Notes: generated by a model from the sequence alone, not told the origin. A stretch of DNA of 64,000 nt from CAVZZV01 sp963779845 (GCA_963779845.1 CAVZZV010000005.1:372001-436000), one strand, 5' to 3'. Shown: positions 19,956 through 30,259, counted from the stretch's first letter. Numbers and translations: made by a program.

Positions 19956-21269
19956 ATGGGGAAAAAATCCAATACCATAAAATCACTTCTGATCATTTTT
20001 GCCCTGGTCCTTCTAATCACACCATACTTCCAGGGAAGATTTAAAATTATCAATCTGCCTCCCCTTTCAGGGGCCATAACCCTTCCTGAAAATAATTATA
20101 TAAATACAAAAGATTGGTTTTCTGGTGAATACCAGATAAAAAAGGAAGAATACCTAAACGAAACTTTTGGCTTCAGGAATTTCTTCCTCCGGCTCAACAA
20201 CCAAATCATTTTCAGCTTATTTAACAAAGCAAGGGCAAACGGGGTCGTCGTTGGAAAAGAGAATTATTTGTTTGAAGAGAATTATATAAAGGCCTACTAC
20301 GGAACCGATTTTGTCGGCCGGGACAGTATACTGCACCAGGTTCAGCGAATGAAATTTATCCAGGACACATTGTCAAAACTCGATAAAAATCTGATCCTAG
20401 TTTTCGCGGCAGGAAAAGGAAGCTTCTATCCTGAATATTTTCCTGAAAAATACAAAACAAAAAAGAAAACCACCAATTACGAAATTTATCTTAATGAAGT
20501 ACGGGATGCCGGCATCCGGTATATCGATTTTAACTCCTATTTTCTCGCAAATAAGAATATCTCCCGCTATCCCTTGTACCCACAATATGGGATACACTGG
20601 AGTTATTACGGCACCTGTCTGGCTGCTGATTCAATCATTCGTTATATTGAAAAAATCAGAAAAATCGATATGCCCAACTTATATTGGGAGGAAATTGAAT
20701 TATCACAACCAAGGGAAACTGACTACGATATCGGGGAGGGAATGAATATCCTGTTCCGACTCAGGTCATTTGATATGGCATATCCAGGAATTCATATACA
20801 ATCCGATACAGGGAAGACCCGTCCTTCCGTGCTGGTGGTTTCAGATAGTTATTACTGGGAAATGTTCAACTTCGGTATCACAAGGGCTTTTGAGAATAGT
20901 AAGTTCTGGTTTTATAACAAAGAGATTTACCCCGATAGCTATCAATCACCAAAAGAAACGGACCAGATTGATCTGAAGCAGGAAATTGAACAGCATGATG
21001 TTTTTATTATTATGGGTACGGAGGCAACCCTTTCCCGTTTCGGATGGGGCTTCATCACAAATTTATACGAACATTTCAAAGGAAAAGAGCGGGAGGATAT
21101 TTTTGACGTTGAGTTTAAACAAAAGCTTACAAACCTGAGGAATTACATAAAATCAGATAAAAATTGGATGGAGCATATCGAAGAGAAAGCACGAAAGAAT
21201 AAAATATCTGTAGATTCCATGCTAACTTTAGATGCAATCTGGGAATTAAAGCAACCCGTTCACAAATAA
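19956..21269 (+). CDS. AlgJ/AlgX-like SGNH-fold protein, polysaccharide O-acetylation partner
   Basis: 437 residues from ATG 19956, 2 bases after the AlgI-like stop. One N-terminal membrane anchor (about 8-26) and an extracytoplasmic domain with the DWFSGEYQIKKEEYLNETFGFRNFF opening region typical of DHHW/AlgX-like proteins, IHWSYYGT (HWS motif) and VVSDSYYW, which carries the SGNH-type serine. It should take acetyl groups handed over by the MBOAT protein and place them on the glycan. The pair resembles other AlgI/AlgJ modules; the glycan is not identified by the neighbours. Its 3' end overlaps the convergent DUF2141 gene by 10 bases. Confidence 0.85.
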   Translation: MGKKSNTIKSLLIIFALVLLITPYFQGRFKIINLPPLSGAITLPENNYINTKDWFSGEYQIKKEEYLNETFGFRNFFLRLNNQIIFSLFNKARANGVVVGKENYLFEENYIKAYYGTDFVGRDSILHQVQRMKFIQDTLSKLDKNLILVFAAGKGSFYPEYFPEKYKTKKKTTNYEIYLNEVRDAGIRYIDFNSYFLANKNISRYPLYPQYGIHWSYYGTCLAADSIIRYIEKIRKIDMPNLYWEEIELSQPRETDYDIGEGMNILFRLRSFDMAYPGIHIQSDTGKTRPSVLVVSDSYYWEMFNFGITRAFENSKFWFYNKEIYPDSYQSPKETDQIDLKQEIEQHDVFIIMGTEATLSRFGWGFITNLYEHFKGKEREDIFDVEFKQKLTNLRNYIKSDKNWMEHIEEKARKNKISVDSMLTLDAIWELKQPVHK

Positions 21270-21751
21270 TAAATCATTTCAACCCGGGTTACCGCTGTTT
21301 TTTTATCAATAGTTATCCGGGCATTCTGAAAGGAAATTTTGGGGGATCGGGGTTTATAGCCGTTTGAAAAAGCAAATCCTTCTTTTGGGATGCCTAAAAA
21401 ATTTTTGTCCATCTTTCCGTTATTATTTTCATCGTGCAGTATCGCAAAGGCATAATCTCCAGAGGGCAAATCTGAAAATTTAAAAATTACAGAATTCCCT
21501 GAAGCTTTAACTGTTTGCTGTCGAAAAGCCCGGTTTTCCTCCTCAGGAAAGCCCTCTGCCCCTTTAAATAAAAGAATATTGACAGTACCCTGGCTTTTTC
21601 TCAAGCCCTCAACCACCACCCTGTAAACAGGAAGACTCTCCTGATGATCTCTGCCAGCCTGAAGCCGTGAGAATGAAAAGAGGAGGAAAACCGAAAAACA
21701 AAGCACGGGCAAACCTATCCTGGTCTTCATTTCGAATGATTTAACTATCAT
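21260..21751 (-). CDS. DUF2141 secreted protein
   Basis: Up to 163 residues. The signal peptide fits best from the second Met (21730, MKTRIGLPVLCFSVFLLFS), but the first ATG at 21751 overlaps the ispF stop as TAATG, a typical coupling site. The mature part has the DUF2141 pattern: GTVNILLF, a beta-rich core, DLPSGDYAFAILHDENNNGKMDKNFLGIPKEGFAFSN. Small periplasmic or secreted beta-sandwich of unknown function, common in Bacteroidota. Confidence 0.85.
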   Translation of the reverse strand: MIVKSFEMKTRIGLPVLCFSVFLLFSFSRLQAGRDHQESLPVYRVVVEGLRKSQGTVNILLFKGAEGFPEEENRAFRQQTVKASGNSVIFKFSDLPSGDYAFAILHDENNNGKMDKNFLGIPKEGFAFSNGYKPRSPKISFQNARITIDKKTAVTRVEMIYYL

Positions 21752-22233
21752 TATTCCACTTTCTCCAGAAGGACGATGGCCTGAGCGGCTACCCCTTCCT
21801 CTCTTCCTGTAAAACCAAGCTTTTCCGTGGTAGTAGCCTTAATGGAAACATTCCCGATGGGAGTTTCCAAAATACCGGCAATGATCGACTGCATTTCAGG
21901 AATATATTTTTGTATTTTAGGTTGCTCCAGGATGAGTACCGTATCGAGATTGCCTAATTTCCAGGAGTTGGATTTAATCAACTCCCAGGTCCTTTGAAGA
22001 AGGATTTTACTGTCAATTCCTTTAAATTCCGGTGAGTTATCAGGGAAATGTTTCCCGATGTCTCCCAGGGCAAGTGCGCCTAACAGGGAATCACATATTG
22101 CATGGAGAAGTACATCGGCATCGGAATGACCAATCAGCCCTTTTTCAAAGGGGATCCGGATACCGCCTAAAAAAAGGGGAAGCCCGTGGCCGAACTGATG
22201 AACGTCATAAGCTATGCCAACACGGATTGCCAT
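21751..22233 (-). CDS. ispF: 2-C-methyl-D-erythritol 2,4-cyclodiphosphate synthase
   Basis: 160 residues, full family length. Cyclises CDP-ME 2-phosphate in the non-mevalonate isoprenoid pathway; trimeric cytosolic enzyme. Zinc ligands are in YDVHQFG and IGHSDADVLLHAICDSLLGALALGDIG, and the C-terminal SIKATTTEKLGFTGREEGVAAQA is standard. It sits 6 bases after porV, as the third gene of the porU-porV-ispF-DUF2141 transcription unit. Confidence 0.97.
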   Translation of the reverse strand: MAIRVGIAYDVHQFGHGLPLFLGGIRIPFEKGLIGHSDADVLLHAICDSLLGALALGDIGKHFPDNSPEFKGIDSKILLQRTWELIKSNSWKLGNLDTVLILEQPKIQKYIPEMQSIIAGILETPIGNVSIKATTTEKLGFTGREEGVAAQAIVLLEKVE

Positions 22234-22239
22234 TTAGGT

Positions 22240-23457
22240 TTATCTGAATTTATCGAAGTCGAATCCAAGGGTAAAACGAAGGGTATTAGCGAGAGGTGAG
22301 TTATTACCGGCTGTCGGGATAAGGTAGGCAAAGTCCAGTGAAAAAACATTCAATTGCAATCCGATACCAAGGGTAAAGAATTTTCTGTTCCCCTTATTCT
22401 CAAATTCATAGAAATAGCCGCCCCTGATAGCAAACTGCTCACGGTACCAGTATTCCAATCCAAGGCTGTAGGTAATTTCCTGAAGTTCCTCAATAAAGAC
22501 ACTCCCTTTGGAATTTGAAATACCCGGTGCATCATAGAATGACTGCAACATGCCAAGGGGAACTGAAACATTGGGATCTCTACCCGCAATGATCGAATCG
22601 CTGTTGTCCGCATCATAAACGGGAGGGGTAGGGACCAGTAATTTATTAAGATCCAGAGCAACGGTAAACCGGTTATATTGGTCAATTTCCATGTCCAGGC
22701 TTCCTCCAAGCCTCCAGTTGATGGGGATGAAGGCCTTTTCCTGTCCGTCAGAATAGGAAATTTTGGTCCCAATATTCGACATATTGGTCCCAAAAGATAA
22801 TATGGCATCTTTACCAGACAGATCTATTTCATTGGTATAATAAAATGACAGATCCGCCGCGACAGATACTCCCGGCTTGGATGACAGATCGCCGACAAAC
22901 TGCCCACCGGTCAGGTCGGAACGGATGAAGCGAAAAGACAATCCCCCGGAAAAGTTATTTGAAAAAAGCCGGGAATAAGCAGCATCAAGGGCGAATTCAT
23001 TGGGATTAAATTGAAAGCCGGTAGCATCCCCAAAACGATCGGTAAAGACTATATTACCCAATGAAAAATATCGTAAAGAGGCACTTAAGACCTGACGGGA
23101 ATCAAGTTTGTAATAACCTGCCAGATAGGCCAGGTTTATATCCGGGACGAGTTTCCTAAGCCAGGGTGTATAGGAAAGGGCAAGACCGGCCTGGCCTTCG
23201 ATAAACAGATATTTAGCAGGGTTCCAGTGTTGGGAATTAATATCTGGTGAAGTGGCCACACCAACATCGCCCATGGCCCCTGCCCTGGAATCGGGCGCGA
23301 TGGTAAGAAAGGGCACGGCCGACTGGATAGTATTCAATTCACCGGTTAGTTCACCGGTGGTAATCTGTGCATTGATTTTAATTAGGCTGAAACCAAATAA
23401 AAATGTCAGGGCTATTAACTTGTAATCTTTCCAAAATCTGTTGACTGGCATTATCAT
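22240..23457 (-). CDS. porV: Type IX secretion outer-membrane shuttle protein PorV (LptO)
   Basis: 405 residues. Signal peptide (hydrophobic LIALTFLFGFSLIKINAQ), then the PorV opening segment AVPFLTIAPDSRAGAMGDVGVATSPDINSQHWNPAKY and a FadL-like beta-barrel ending in FTLGFDFDKFR. In Porphyromonas and Flavobacterium, PorV collects T9SS cargo from the translocon and delivers it to the PorU attachment complex. Lies 54 bases after porU on the same strand, the conserved pairing for this system. Confidence 0.95.
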   Translation of the reverse strand: MIMPVNRFWKDYKLIALTFLFGFSLIKINAQITTGELTGELNTIQSAVPFLTIAPDSRAGAMGDVGVATSPDINSQHWNPAKYLFIEGQAGLALSYTPWLRKLVPDINLAYLAGYYKLDSRQVLSASLRYFSLGNIVFTDRFGDATGFQFNPNEFALDAAYSRLFSNNFSGGLSFRFIRSDLTGGQFVGDLSSKPGVSVAADLSFYYTNEIDLSGKDAILSFGTNMSNIGTKISYSDGQEKAFIPINWRLGGSLDMEIDQYNRFTVALDLNKLLVPTPPVYDADNSDSIIAGRDPNVSVPLGMLQSFYDAPGISNSKGSVFIEELQEITYSLGLEYWYREQFAIRGGYFYEFENKGNRKFFTLGIGLQLNVFSLDFAYLIPTAGNNSPLANTLRFTLGFDFDKFR

Positions 23458-23511
23458 CTTTTTAATTAATCACAAATATAACAGAATTTTTAATTTTTTA
23501 TTGCACGAGGA

Positions 23512-26500
23512 TTAACGTGCTATAATCAGCTTTCCCGACCCTTTGGCTTCATACCCGTCTGATGATTTAACTTCTAAACGGTAAATATATATCCCCTGCT
23601 TGTTCCGATTCCTGCTTTCACCATAGGTGTTCCAGATTAGCGGTTCGGAAATATACCCTGAATCAAATTGCTTAGCCTTTATTGTTTTTACCAGGTTTCC
23701 GTACATGTCGAATATATCGATACGGATGTCCAGGTCAACAGAGGGCTTATTGTGTTCAAAACTGAACTCTGTGAAATCAGAAAAAGGATTGGGGTAATTC
23801 AGGATATTTTTCAGGATCATTTCCTCTGACCTCACCACGACAAAATCAGTGGTGGCAACGGATGAGTTGTTGAATATATCCCACACCTTCACGGAAATAG
23901 TATGTCTTCCCTCTTCGAGTTTAAAGAAAGGATATTCGACCTTGCCTGATTGATATGAATTAGGGTTGGAAAGGTAATATTCATTAAGTGAAATTGGATT
24001 TTTATAATTTTCGTTCAGGTTGGCAGTGATGTCATGGCCAATACCTGTTCCGGTAATATTGATCCCATTCTCATCATAAATTTTCAATAGCAGGATAGGG
24101 TTTTCATCTGTAATCCCGCCGGACCGGAAATTATCCGAATTCATGAAAATCTCTAGTTCAGGACCTGTTAAATCAGAACCTGCATTTCCAGAGGAGCCAC
24201 CGACGACAAGGTTAAAGTTGGATCCGGCTGCATCAATCACCGAATCTGAAGCATAATAGCTTATTTTCCCGGTGCCAAATGCGTAGGAGATATCTTTTGG
24301 AACGATGAAGATGAAAGAAAACCTGCCCTCCTCAATGGTAGCGGTACCTTTATAAACAATGTTATTCCGGGTTTTGAAGGTTTTTGTGGTGCCCCCGTCA
24401 TTGGCAAGGGTTGAGCGGGTAGATTCCTTATCATATACTATCGGGAAAAGAAGTCCTTCAAAACCACTGTTGAGGTTGCCCTTAATGTCTTCCACATGTC
24501 CGGAAATAACTACTTTTTGCAAAGCTTCAATCGTATCTGGGATCCCACTTATCGGTAAATGATTAATCGAGTCCGTTTTTATACTGTAATAGGGATAGGT
24601 CAACTTCATTGCGGGATCCCCCAATAGAGTGAAATTCCTTTTATTAATCCCTGCACCGGTGTTATTCTTACTATATTTCATGATATCCCCGAGAGAATAA
24701 TCATTATTCATCGAATCTTTTTCAAAGACTATTTCATAAAACCGTTCGTTCAGCGCATGGTTAGGACCGGAATAGACAAGCCGGGTAGTACTAAAAAGTG
24801 CGATTCCACCCCCTCTTGAATTCAAGATCACTTCCTCGCCTGCAGATACATTGTCGGGATCATCAAATCGGCTAAATTCACAGGTGGCAGTCATGAACAG
24901 AGGTAATTTGCGGGTATTTTGCCAGCTAACGATATCATTGAGTTCCAGTATTTTCTCGTGTGCAAGACCTCCGGGGCCTCCATGTCCGGTATAATTGATG
25001 ATCAGGGCCCCTTTTGCAATCTGATCATTAATAGCCTTATTGACCTCCGGATAACGCTGCCCTACCGGAGTTGAAATCTGTTTATAGGCGTCCAGGAATA
25101 TCTTACTCACATTGAAGTTAGGATAATTAGCGACCACGTTTTCAGCCAGACTGTTTGCCTGATTAAAATGGGTGTTAAAATCTTCATCATCGCCAATAAA
25201 ACAGAGTGTGTTTCTCCAATCGCCCATCCGGTCCGGTTTCTCATAACCAATAATTTTATCGGTCATAAGCACCGCTTCTTCCGATGAGTTAACCGGAAGA
25301 CGGCCAACACCAATATCCAGGAGCCCGTTAATCATCCCTTCCCCGTCATCAAGGATGGCAAAATAATCATCCGACACATAGGACACCGTTGGGGAAAGGC
25401 TGTTCACCGATTGGTAGGTGGGGACGAGGCTTTTCTTGTTGGGATTCTCCGTTTTGTAAAAATAAGAGCCGTCACCAAATAAAAGCAGGTATTGTGGCAG
25501 CCTGGAGGGATCATCTCCTGCAGCGTGGTAGAGATACCGCATGTAATTTCGGATTGCGGTAACATCGGGCCTGCCTGAGGAAAACTCGTTATAAACCATT
25601 TCCGGGGTCACGACCTGAACCTCCAGTTGATTGAATTCTCTTCGATGAGCTGCTAAGCGGTTGGCACTTTCCAAAAAATCGGGGTAGCATACGATTACCA
25701 TGTCGGGGAATGTGGTTCCGTGTAAATCCTGATTCTCAACTTTGCCCAATCCCACCCCCTCTGTTTGCGGAGAAGGGAAATTTGCGGAGGGGTTAAAGGC
25801 AACGAATTCTGAGGAAGCATCGGCATAAATTTTAAACCGGGCTGTCGAACCCGACAAGGAGGCTTTAATGGTACGGATATCGTGAATTTTGGTCACATCC
25901 CAGATAATCGTGGAGGCGGCGGTACCGGAAAGCTCGAATTCCGTGATCCCTGTCGCCAGTCCGTCCCGAAAATAGAGGAACCCATCATGCAGCATTAGTT
26001 CCGCCCTGGCTGTCAGGTTAATGTAGTCTAACCATGCTTCAGCCTTGGGTTCAGCCCTGTTATAAAGGTATTTTAAGCTAACATTTTCTGAATTGGAAAG
26101 AAATGAATTGATAGCGTTTGAAGTAAAAGCATAAGTCGCTGTATAATCCCCGGTATTGGCATACCGGATGGTAACAGTATCCAGTAATTGCGTATTCCCA
26201 TAAATGTAAAAAGAGGAGTTCTCTGAAGAATGCGCGAGCAATTCAGAGGAAAACTTAACGGGTTTGTCCATTATCAGTCCAGGAATATTGAAATTAAAAC
26301 TCCGTTGTGTACCGGAAGTATAAAAATCTTCTCCATACCATTCACGGCCTGACTTTATAAGGTTCACCGATTCTATTTCGTGGTAATCCCTGAAATCGTA
26401 AGAGCTGGTGAAATAATCCGGCTCTCCCTGCTGAAGAAGAGCATCCGCAGGAAATTCAGGTGAACCGTTTCCAGAGGTAAGAAAATAGAAACCATAATCA

Positions 26501-27312
26501 GAATAGGAATTCAGTTCGTGAAGGTAAATCTGCTCAGAGGCTTTGTATTGCCAGGTAACAGGTCCATGAGCATAGAAAAGGATAAAATCCCCCGGGCCAA
26601 AGATACCATCCGAACCTTTCTCCATAAAAATCTGAACCTGATTTAGATCATCCTGGGTCCCCTGAGTAGCATCTTCGGGAAGCATGGCTCCCCCCCAACC
26701 ATATACCCGTGTGCTTGAAGGCTCGTCTATGCCTATAGAACGAAGTTGTTCATAGCTTAATTTATAAATACCGGTTTGTGGGACACGTATTTTAAACCAG
26801 TTTCCCACGGCAAGAAGGGAACTGTTTACGGATGAAGATTTTTTCTCCGGGTTTTTCTGAAGAAGAGGGGGTGTATTGGACTTAATCTCCAATACGAAGG
26901 ATTTGAGTCTTTCGGGTTTACCATTTACCGGGTTTAAACGGAAAGGGGCAAAACTGATTTGAAGATAGCTCTTTTTGCTTTCATGAAGAATTTTGGATTC
27001 GATAGCAATTTCCTTTTCAAACAGGGCCGTATATTCGGAATATCCACTCAGGGGAATTTCTTCATAGTCGGCATGAAAAAAATGGACCTCTGGTTGCAAC
27101 CGCTCACCATCCCACGGAAAGAGCGTATTCCACCGAGGAATAAGGGCATTAAACTCACCATAGTTCATTAAACGGAATTCCAGCAAATCCTTGGGTTTAA
27201 TGTTTTCCGTGTTTTCAATCGGAGCACTCCAGGGAATGGTATAGCGGATGTGCCAGGACTGTGCCTGTACAACCAAGGGGAAAGACAATATGAAAACCAA
27301 AAAAAACCTCAT
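23512..27312 (-). CDS. porU: Type IX secretion sortase PorU
   Basis: 1266 residues. Signal peptide ending VQAQ, an N-terminal beta-rich region, then a gingipain-like C25 peptidase domain with the catalytic histidine in LIINYTGHGGPGGLAHEK and cysteine in PLFMTATCEFSRFDDP. The end is a T9SS sorting-type domain (NYPNPFSDFTEFSF ... YIYRLEVKSSDG). PorU cleaves the C-terminal sorting domain of cargo and links the cargo to surface lipopolysaccharide. First gene of the leftward operon with porV; the divergent neighbour is a PorP/SprF protein. Confidence 0.95.
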   Translation of the reverse strand: MRFFLVFILSFPLVVQAQSWHIRYTIPWSAPIENTENIKPKDLLEFRLMNYGEFNALIPRWNTLFPWDGERLQPEVHFFHADYEEIPLSGYSEYTALFEKEIAIESKILHESKKSYLQISFAPFRLNPVNGKPERLKSFVLEIKSNTPPLLQKNPEKKSSSVNSSLLAVGNWFKIRVPQTGIYKLSYEQLRSIGIDEPSSTRVYGWGGAMLPEDATQGTQDDLNQVQIFMEKGSDGIFGPGDFILFYAHGPVTWQYKASEQIYLHELNSYSDYGFYFLTSGNGSPEFPADALLQQGEPDYFTSSYDFRDYHEIESVNLIKSGREWYGEDFYTSGTQRSFNFNIPGLIMDKPVKFSSELLAHSSENSSFYIYGNTQLLDTVTIRYANTGDYTATYAFTSNAINSFLSNSENVSLKYLYNRAEPKAEAWLDYINLTARAELMLHDGFLYFRDGLATGITEFELSGTAASTIIWDVTKIHDIRTIKASLSGSTARFKIYADASSEFVAFNPSANFPSPQTEGVGLGKVENQDLHGTTFPDMVIVCYPDFLESANRLAAHRREFNQLEVQVVTPEMVYNEFSSGRPDVTAIRNYMRYLYHAAGDDPSRLPQYLLLFGDGSYFYKTENPNKKSLVPTYQSVNSLSPTVSYVSDDYFAILDDGEGMINGLLDIGVGRLPVNSSEEAVLMTDKIIGYEKPDRMGDWRNTLCFIGDDEDFNTHFNQANSLAENVVANYPNFNVSKIFLDAYKQISTPVGQRYPEVNKAINDQIAKGALIINYTGHGGPGGLAHEKILELNDIVSWQNTRKLPLFMTATCEFSRFDDPDNVSAGEEVILNSRGGGIALFSTTRLVYSGPNHALNERFYEIVFEKDSMNNDYSLGDIMKYSKNNTGAGINKRNFTLLGDPAMKLTYPYYSIKTDSINHLPISGIPDTIEALQKVVISGHVEDIKGNLNSGFEGLLFPIVYDKESTRSTLANDGGTTKTFKTRNNIVYKGTATIEEGRFSFIFIVPKDISYAFGTGKISYYASDSVIDAAGSNFNLVVGGSSGNAGSDLTGPELEIFMNSDNFRSGGITDENPILLLKIYDENGINITGTGIGHDITANLNENYKNPISLNEYYLSNPNSYQSGKVEYPFFKLEEGRHTISVKVWDIFNNSSVATTDFVVVRSEEMILKNILNYPNPFSDFTEFSFEHNKPSVDLDIRIDIFDMYGNLVKTIKAKQFDSGYISEPLIWNTYGESRNRNKQGIYIYRLEVKSSDGYEAKGSGKLIIAR

Positions 27313-27591
27313 CGACGATTCCTTTGTTAAAAACAGGCTTCCGGCTTTAAAATTTTGCTTCCGAGGTACAACCTGAAGCTACCCTATTAACAGCAAAAAG
27401 GTCATTTGGTTAAGCCGGTCCGATAAAAAAGACGAAACCGGCACTGAAAAAAGGAATCAACCGTTCTATATACCTTGAACCCGCAAAGCAAAAAACAAAA
27501 CTTTAATAGAATTTTTTCGTTTGAATAAACGTATTTATAAAAATATTATTGTTTTAAAAGAGTCGAAGTCAACAGGAAAGGTTTATTATTA

Positions 27592-28548
27592 GTGAAAAAG
27601 GGGTATATTTTAGCATGGGTCCTGATATGGGGTACTGCTGCCGGTATAAAGGCGCAGGATCCTGCTTTTTCCCAATTTTTCGCTAACCGCTTGTATTTCA
27701 ATCCTAGTTGGGCCGGTATTGGCAGCGAGGACAGACGGTTTTTCATGAATTACAGAAATCAATGGCCAGGAGTTGACAAGGCATTTATCACCTATAGTGC
27801 ATCGTATGATCAGGAAGTTGAGGCTGCACATGGTGGCATAGGGTTCAGAGTGATGAACGACCTTCAAGGATCCTCCAATTTAGCCCAGTTTACAATTAGT
27901 GCAATATACGCCTATCATTTACAGGTTAACCGGAAATTATCAATAAGTGCAGGTTTAGAAGCAGGTTATGCGCAGCGACAGATTAAAGCCTCTCAATTCG
28001 TATTTGAAAATGGTGCAGAGAGCTATGGGGATGAAAAGCACGACTTCCCTGATTTTTCTTTTGGCTTATCGGCCTTTTCAGGTAATTATTACGCTGGATT
28101 ATCCGTAGCACATATTCTCAGGCCATCCCTTTCCGGGAGCTCTCTCGAGGAAGCCAGGCTTCCCATGCGGATCATTGCCTATGCCGGAGGGATGATTCCG
28201 GTGAAAGAAAAACACCTGGGCAGGGAAGTTTTACAACTTTCACCCAACCTTATTTATTACCAGCAAGGGGTATTCAACCAATTAAATTATGGGATCGAGG
28301 GATTGGTAAAGGAACAATTCCTTGCCGGATTCTGGGTACGGCAGAACCTGGGCATAAAGTTCAGTTCCCTGATTTTTTCTTTCGGTTATGTAACCAAAAA
28401 TTTCAGTTTACGTTATAGTTATGACCGTCAGCTTAGTTCGCCATCTGTCAGCCTTCCCCTAATGGGGGCGCATGAAATATCACTGATTGTAACCCCCTCG
28501 GGGGAAAAGAAAAAGAAACACAGGGCAATAAAATGTCCTAAAATTTAG
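27592..28548 (+). CDS. PorP/SprF-family type IX secretion membrane protein
   Basis: 318 residues, starting on GTG 27592 (KKGYILAWVLIWGTAAGIKAQ is a good signal peptide). The family opening QDPAFSQFFANRLYFNPSWAG is clear, followed by an outer-membrane beta-barrel of about 14 strands. PorP/SprF proteins sit in the outer membrane next to T9SS; some are core and some serve one cargo protein. Here it lies between porU and gldJ, which argues for a core role. A lysine-rich tail (EKKKKHRAIKCPKI) is unusual. Confidence 0.88.
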   Translation: MKKGYILAWVLIWGTAAGIKAQDPAFSQFFANRLYFNPSWAGIGSEDRRFFMNYRNQWPGVDKAFITYSASYDQEVEAAHGGIGFRVMNDLQGSSNLAQFTISAIYAYHLQVNRKLSISAGLEAGYAQRQIKASQFVFENGAESYGDEKHDFPDFSFGLSAFSGNYYAGLSVAHILRPSLSGSSLEEARLPMRIIAYAGGMIPVKEKHLGREVLQLSPNLIYYQQGVFNQLNYGIEGLVKEQFLAGFWVRQNLGIKFSSLIFSFGYVTKNFSLRYSYDRQLSSPSVSLPLMGAHEISLIVTPSGEKKKKHRAIKCPKI

Positions 28549-28617
28549 TTATTTTTGAAAATTATATCATTCCTATACAAATAAAATTTTGGCTAATAAA
28601 AGAAAATCTGTAATACT

Positions 28618-30126
28618 ATGAACATGAAGATTAATCTTATCCCGGTAATGTTCCTGGCCGCAGTGGTCCTAAATTCTTGTGGCGGAAACAAGGATACCAC
28701 CAGCACAGGGAAATCTTCCACGACCACTGGGTGGGAATACAACGATCCTTCCAATGGCGGTTTTGAAGTTGCCAATGCCATTGAACAGGAAACCGGCCCA
28801 GGCCTGGTTCTGATCGAAGGAGGTACTTTCACAATGGGAAGAGTGGAGGACGATGTTATGTATGAATGGAATTCCGTCCCGCGAAGAGTTACCGTTTCTT
28901 CATTCTATATGGACGAAACTGAGGTTAGAAATATTGACTACAGGGAATATATTTATTGGCTGGAAAGAGTTTTCAGCCCGGATATCGACCCCCAGAGACG
29001 CATTGTCAGCAATGCCATGCCCGACACGCTTGTATGGAGAAATCCCATGGCTTATAACGATCCTTATGTAGAGTATTATTTCCGCCACCCGACATTTAAT
29101 CAATATCCTGTTGTTGGGGTAAGCTGGTTACAGGCAAACGACTACTGCCTGTGGAGGACGGACAGGGTTAACGAGAAAAAACTTGTCGACGAGGGCTACA
29201 TTGAAATGAGTACCGACCAGAAAGGGCCCAATCATTTCACCACCGAAGCATTCCTGCTTGGCTTATACCAGCCTACCTATCGGAATGCAATGGAAAGCCT
29301 TGATCCTAACAAGGATACGCGTAATATCAAGATGGAAGATGGATTATTGCTCCCGAAGTACCGGCTCCCTACCGAGGCTGAATGGGAATTTGCCGCCTTC
29401 GCCCTTCGGGGAAATACTGTAGACGAATTAGTTTGGGAAAGGAGAATATATCCATGGAACGGCCATAATGTAAGAAATGACAATCCCAAAAACATGGGCC
29501 AAATGTTGGCGAATTTCCAAAGGGGAAGTGGCGATATGATGGGCGTTGCCGGCGCCTTGAACGATGCCGGATCAATCACCACCCCGGTAAAATCTTTCTG
29601 GGCAAACGATTATGGCCTCTATTCAATGGCCGGCAATGTTAACGAATGGGTCCAGGATGTTTATCGTCCGCTTTCATTTGAGGATGTGAGCGAGTTTAAC
29701 CCTTATCGTGGTAACCAGTTTGATAAACTTTACCTTAATCCGGACGGTATGCCGGAGGTTGACAGCATGGGCAGGGTAGTACGTGTTCCCATTACCGAAT
29801 CCGATGCGGAAGGCCGTTACAATTACCGGAAGTCCGACTACCGGAACTATCGGGACGGCGATCTTATGTCCAGCTACCTGTACGAGCAAACCGATACTAC
29901 ATCGGAAGCCTATCAAAAAGGGAGCGACAATATGTATGTGAACAACCAGTATGAAAAATCATCCCTTGTCAATGATAACGTAAGGGTTTTTAAAGGCGGT
30001 TCCTGGAGAGACAGGGCTTACTACCTGAGCCCGGGCACCAGACGTTTCCTTCTCGAATCTGAATCCCGCGACGATTTAGGATTCCGTTGCGCCATGACAA
30101 GAGTGGGAACTCCAGCCGGATTTTAA
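28618..30126 (+). CDS. gldJ: Gliding-motility/T9SS lipoprotein GldJ (FGE-sulfatase fold)
   Basis: 502 residues. Lipobox LNSCGGNK (Cys about 21). The formylglycine-generating-enzyme fold is complete: LVLIEGGTFTMG near 62, YPVVGVSWLQANDYCLWR, YRLPTEAEWEFAAFALRG, GLYSMAGNVNEWVQDVYRP and FKGGSWRDRAYYLSPGTRRFL. GldJ and its relative GldK/PorK form the T9SS ring and motor platform. In Flavobacterium johnsoniae porV, porU, gldJ and murF are also neighbours. Closed by the hairpin at 30229-30259. Confidence 0.93.
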   Translation: MNMKINLIPVMFLAAVVLNSCGGNKDTTSTGKSSTTTGWEYNDPSNGGFEVANAIEQETGPGLVLIEGGTFTMGRVEDDVMYEWNSVPRRVTVSSFYMDETEVRNIDYREYIYWLERVFSPDIDPQRRIVSNAMPDTLVWRNPMAYNDPYVEYYFRHPTFNQYPVVGVSWLQANDYCLWRTDRVNEKKLVDEGYIEMSTDQKGPNHFTTEAFLLGLYQPTYRNAMESLDPNKDTRNIKMEDGLLLPKYRLPTEAEWEFAAFALRGNTVDELVWERRIYPWNGHNVRNDNPKNMGQMLANFQRGSGDMMGVAGALNDAGSITTPVKSFWANDYGLYSMAGNVNEWVQDVYRPLSFEDVSEFNPYRGNQFDKLYLNPDGMPEVDSMGRVVRVPITESDAEGRYNYRKSDYRNYRDGDLMSSYLYEQTDTTSEAYQKGSDNMYVNNQYEKSSLVNDNVRVFKGGSWRDRAYYLSPGTRRFLLESESRDDLGFRCAMTRVGTPAGF

Positions 30127-30228
30127 GTGCCTGAAGTTCAATCCAACATATCTGTTGGATCCGGAATACGAACATGCTAAGCTTGACGTTCATACTTAAT
30201 GACAAGAGTTAACATCATTCTATAAGAT

Positions 30229-30259
30229 AAAAGGGCGACCGGACTGGTCACCCTTTTTT
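30229..30259 (+). terminator. Intrinsic terminator after gldJ
   Basis: AAGGGCGACC, a 5-base loop, GGTCACCCTT and a T-run make a stem with one mismatch, about 100 bases after the gldJ stop. The remaining gap to murF (30260-30434) has a TATTTTTG at 30391-30398 that could be a -7 box, without a good -33 partner. Confidence 0.8.

Noticed and set aside
23512..27312. PorU as an ordinary secreted gingipain-type protease
   Set aside because: The porV neighbour, the length and the C25 domain within a long beta-rich protein fit the sortase PorU better.
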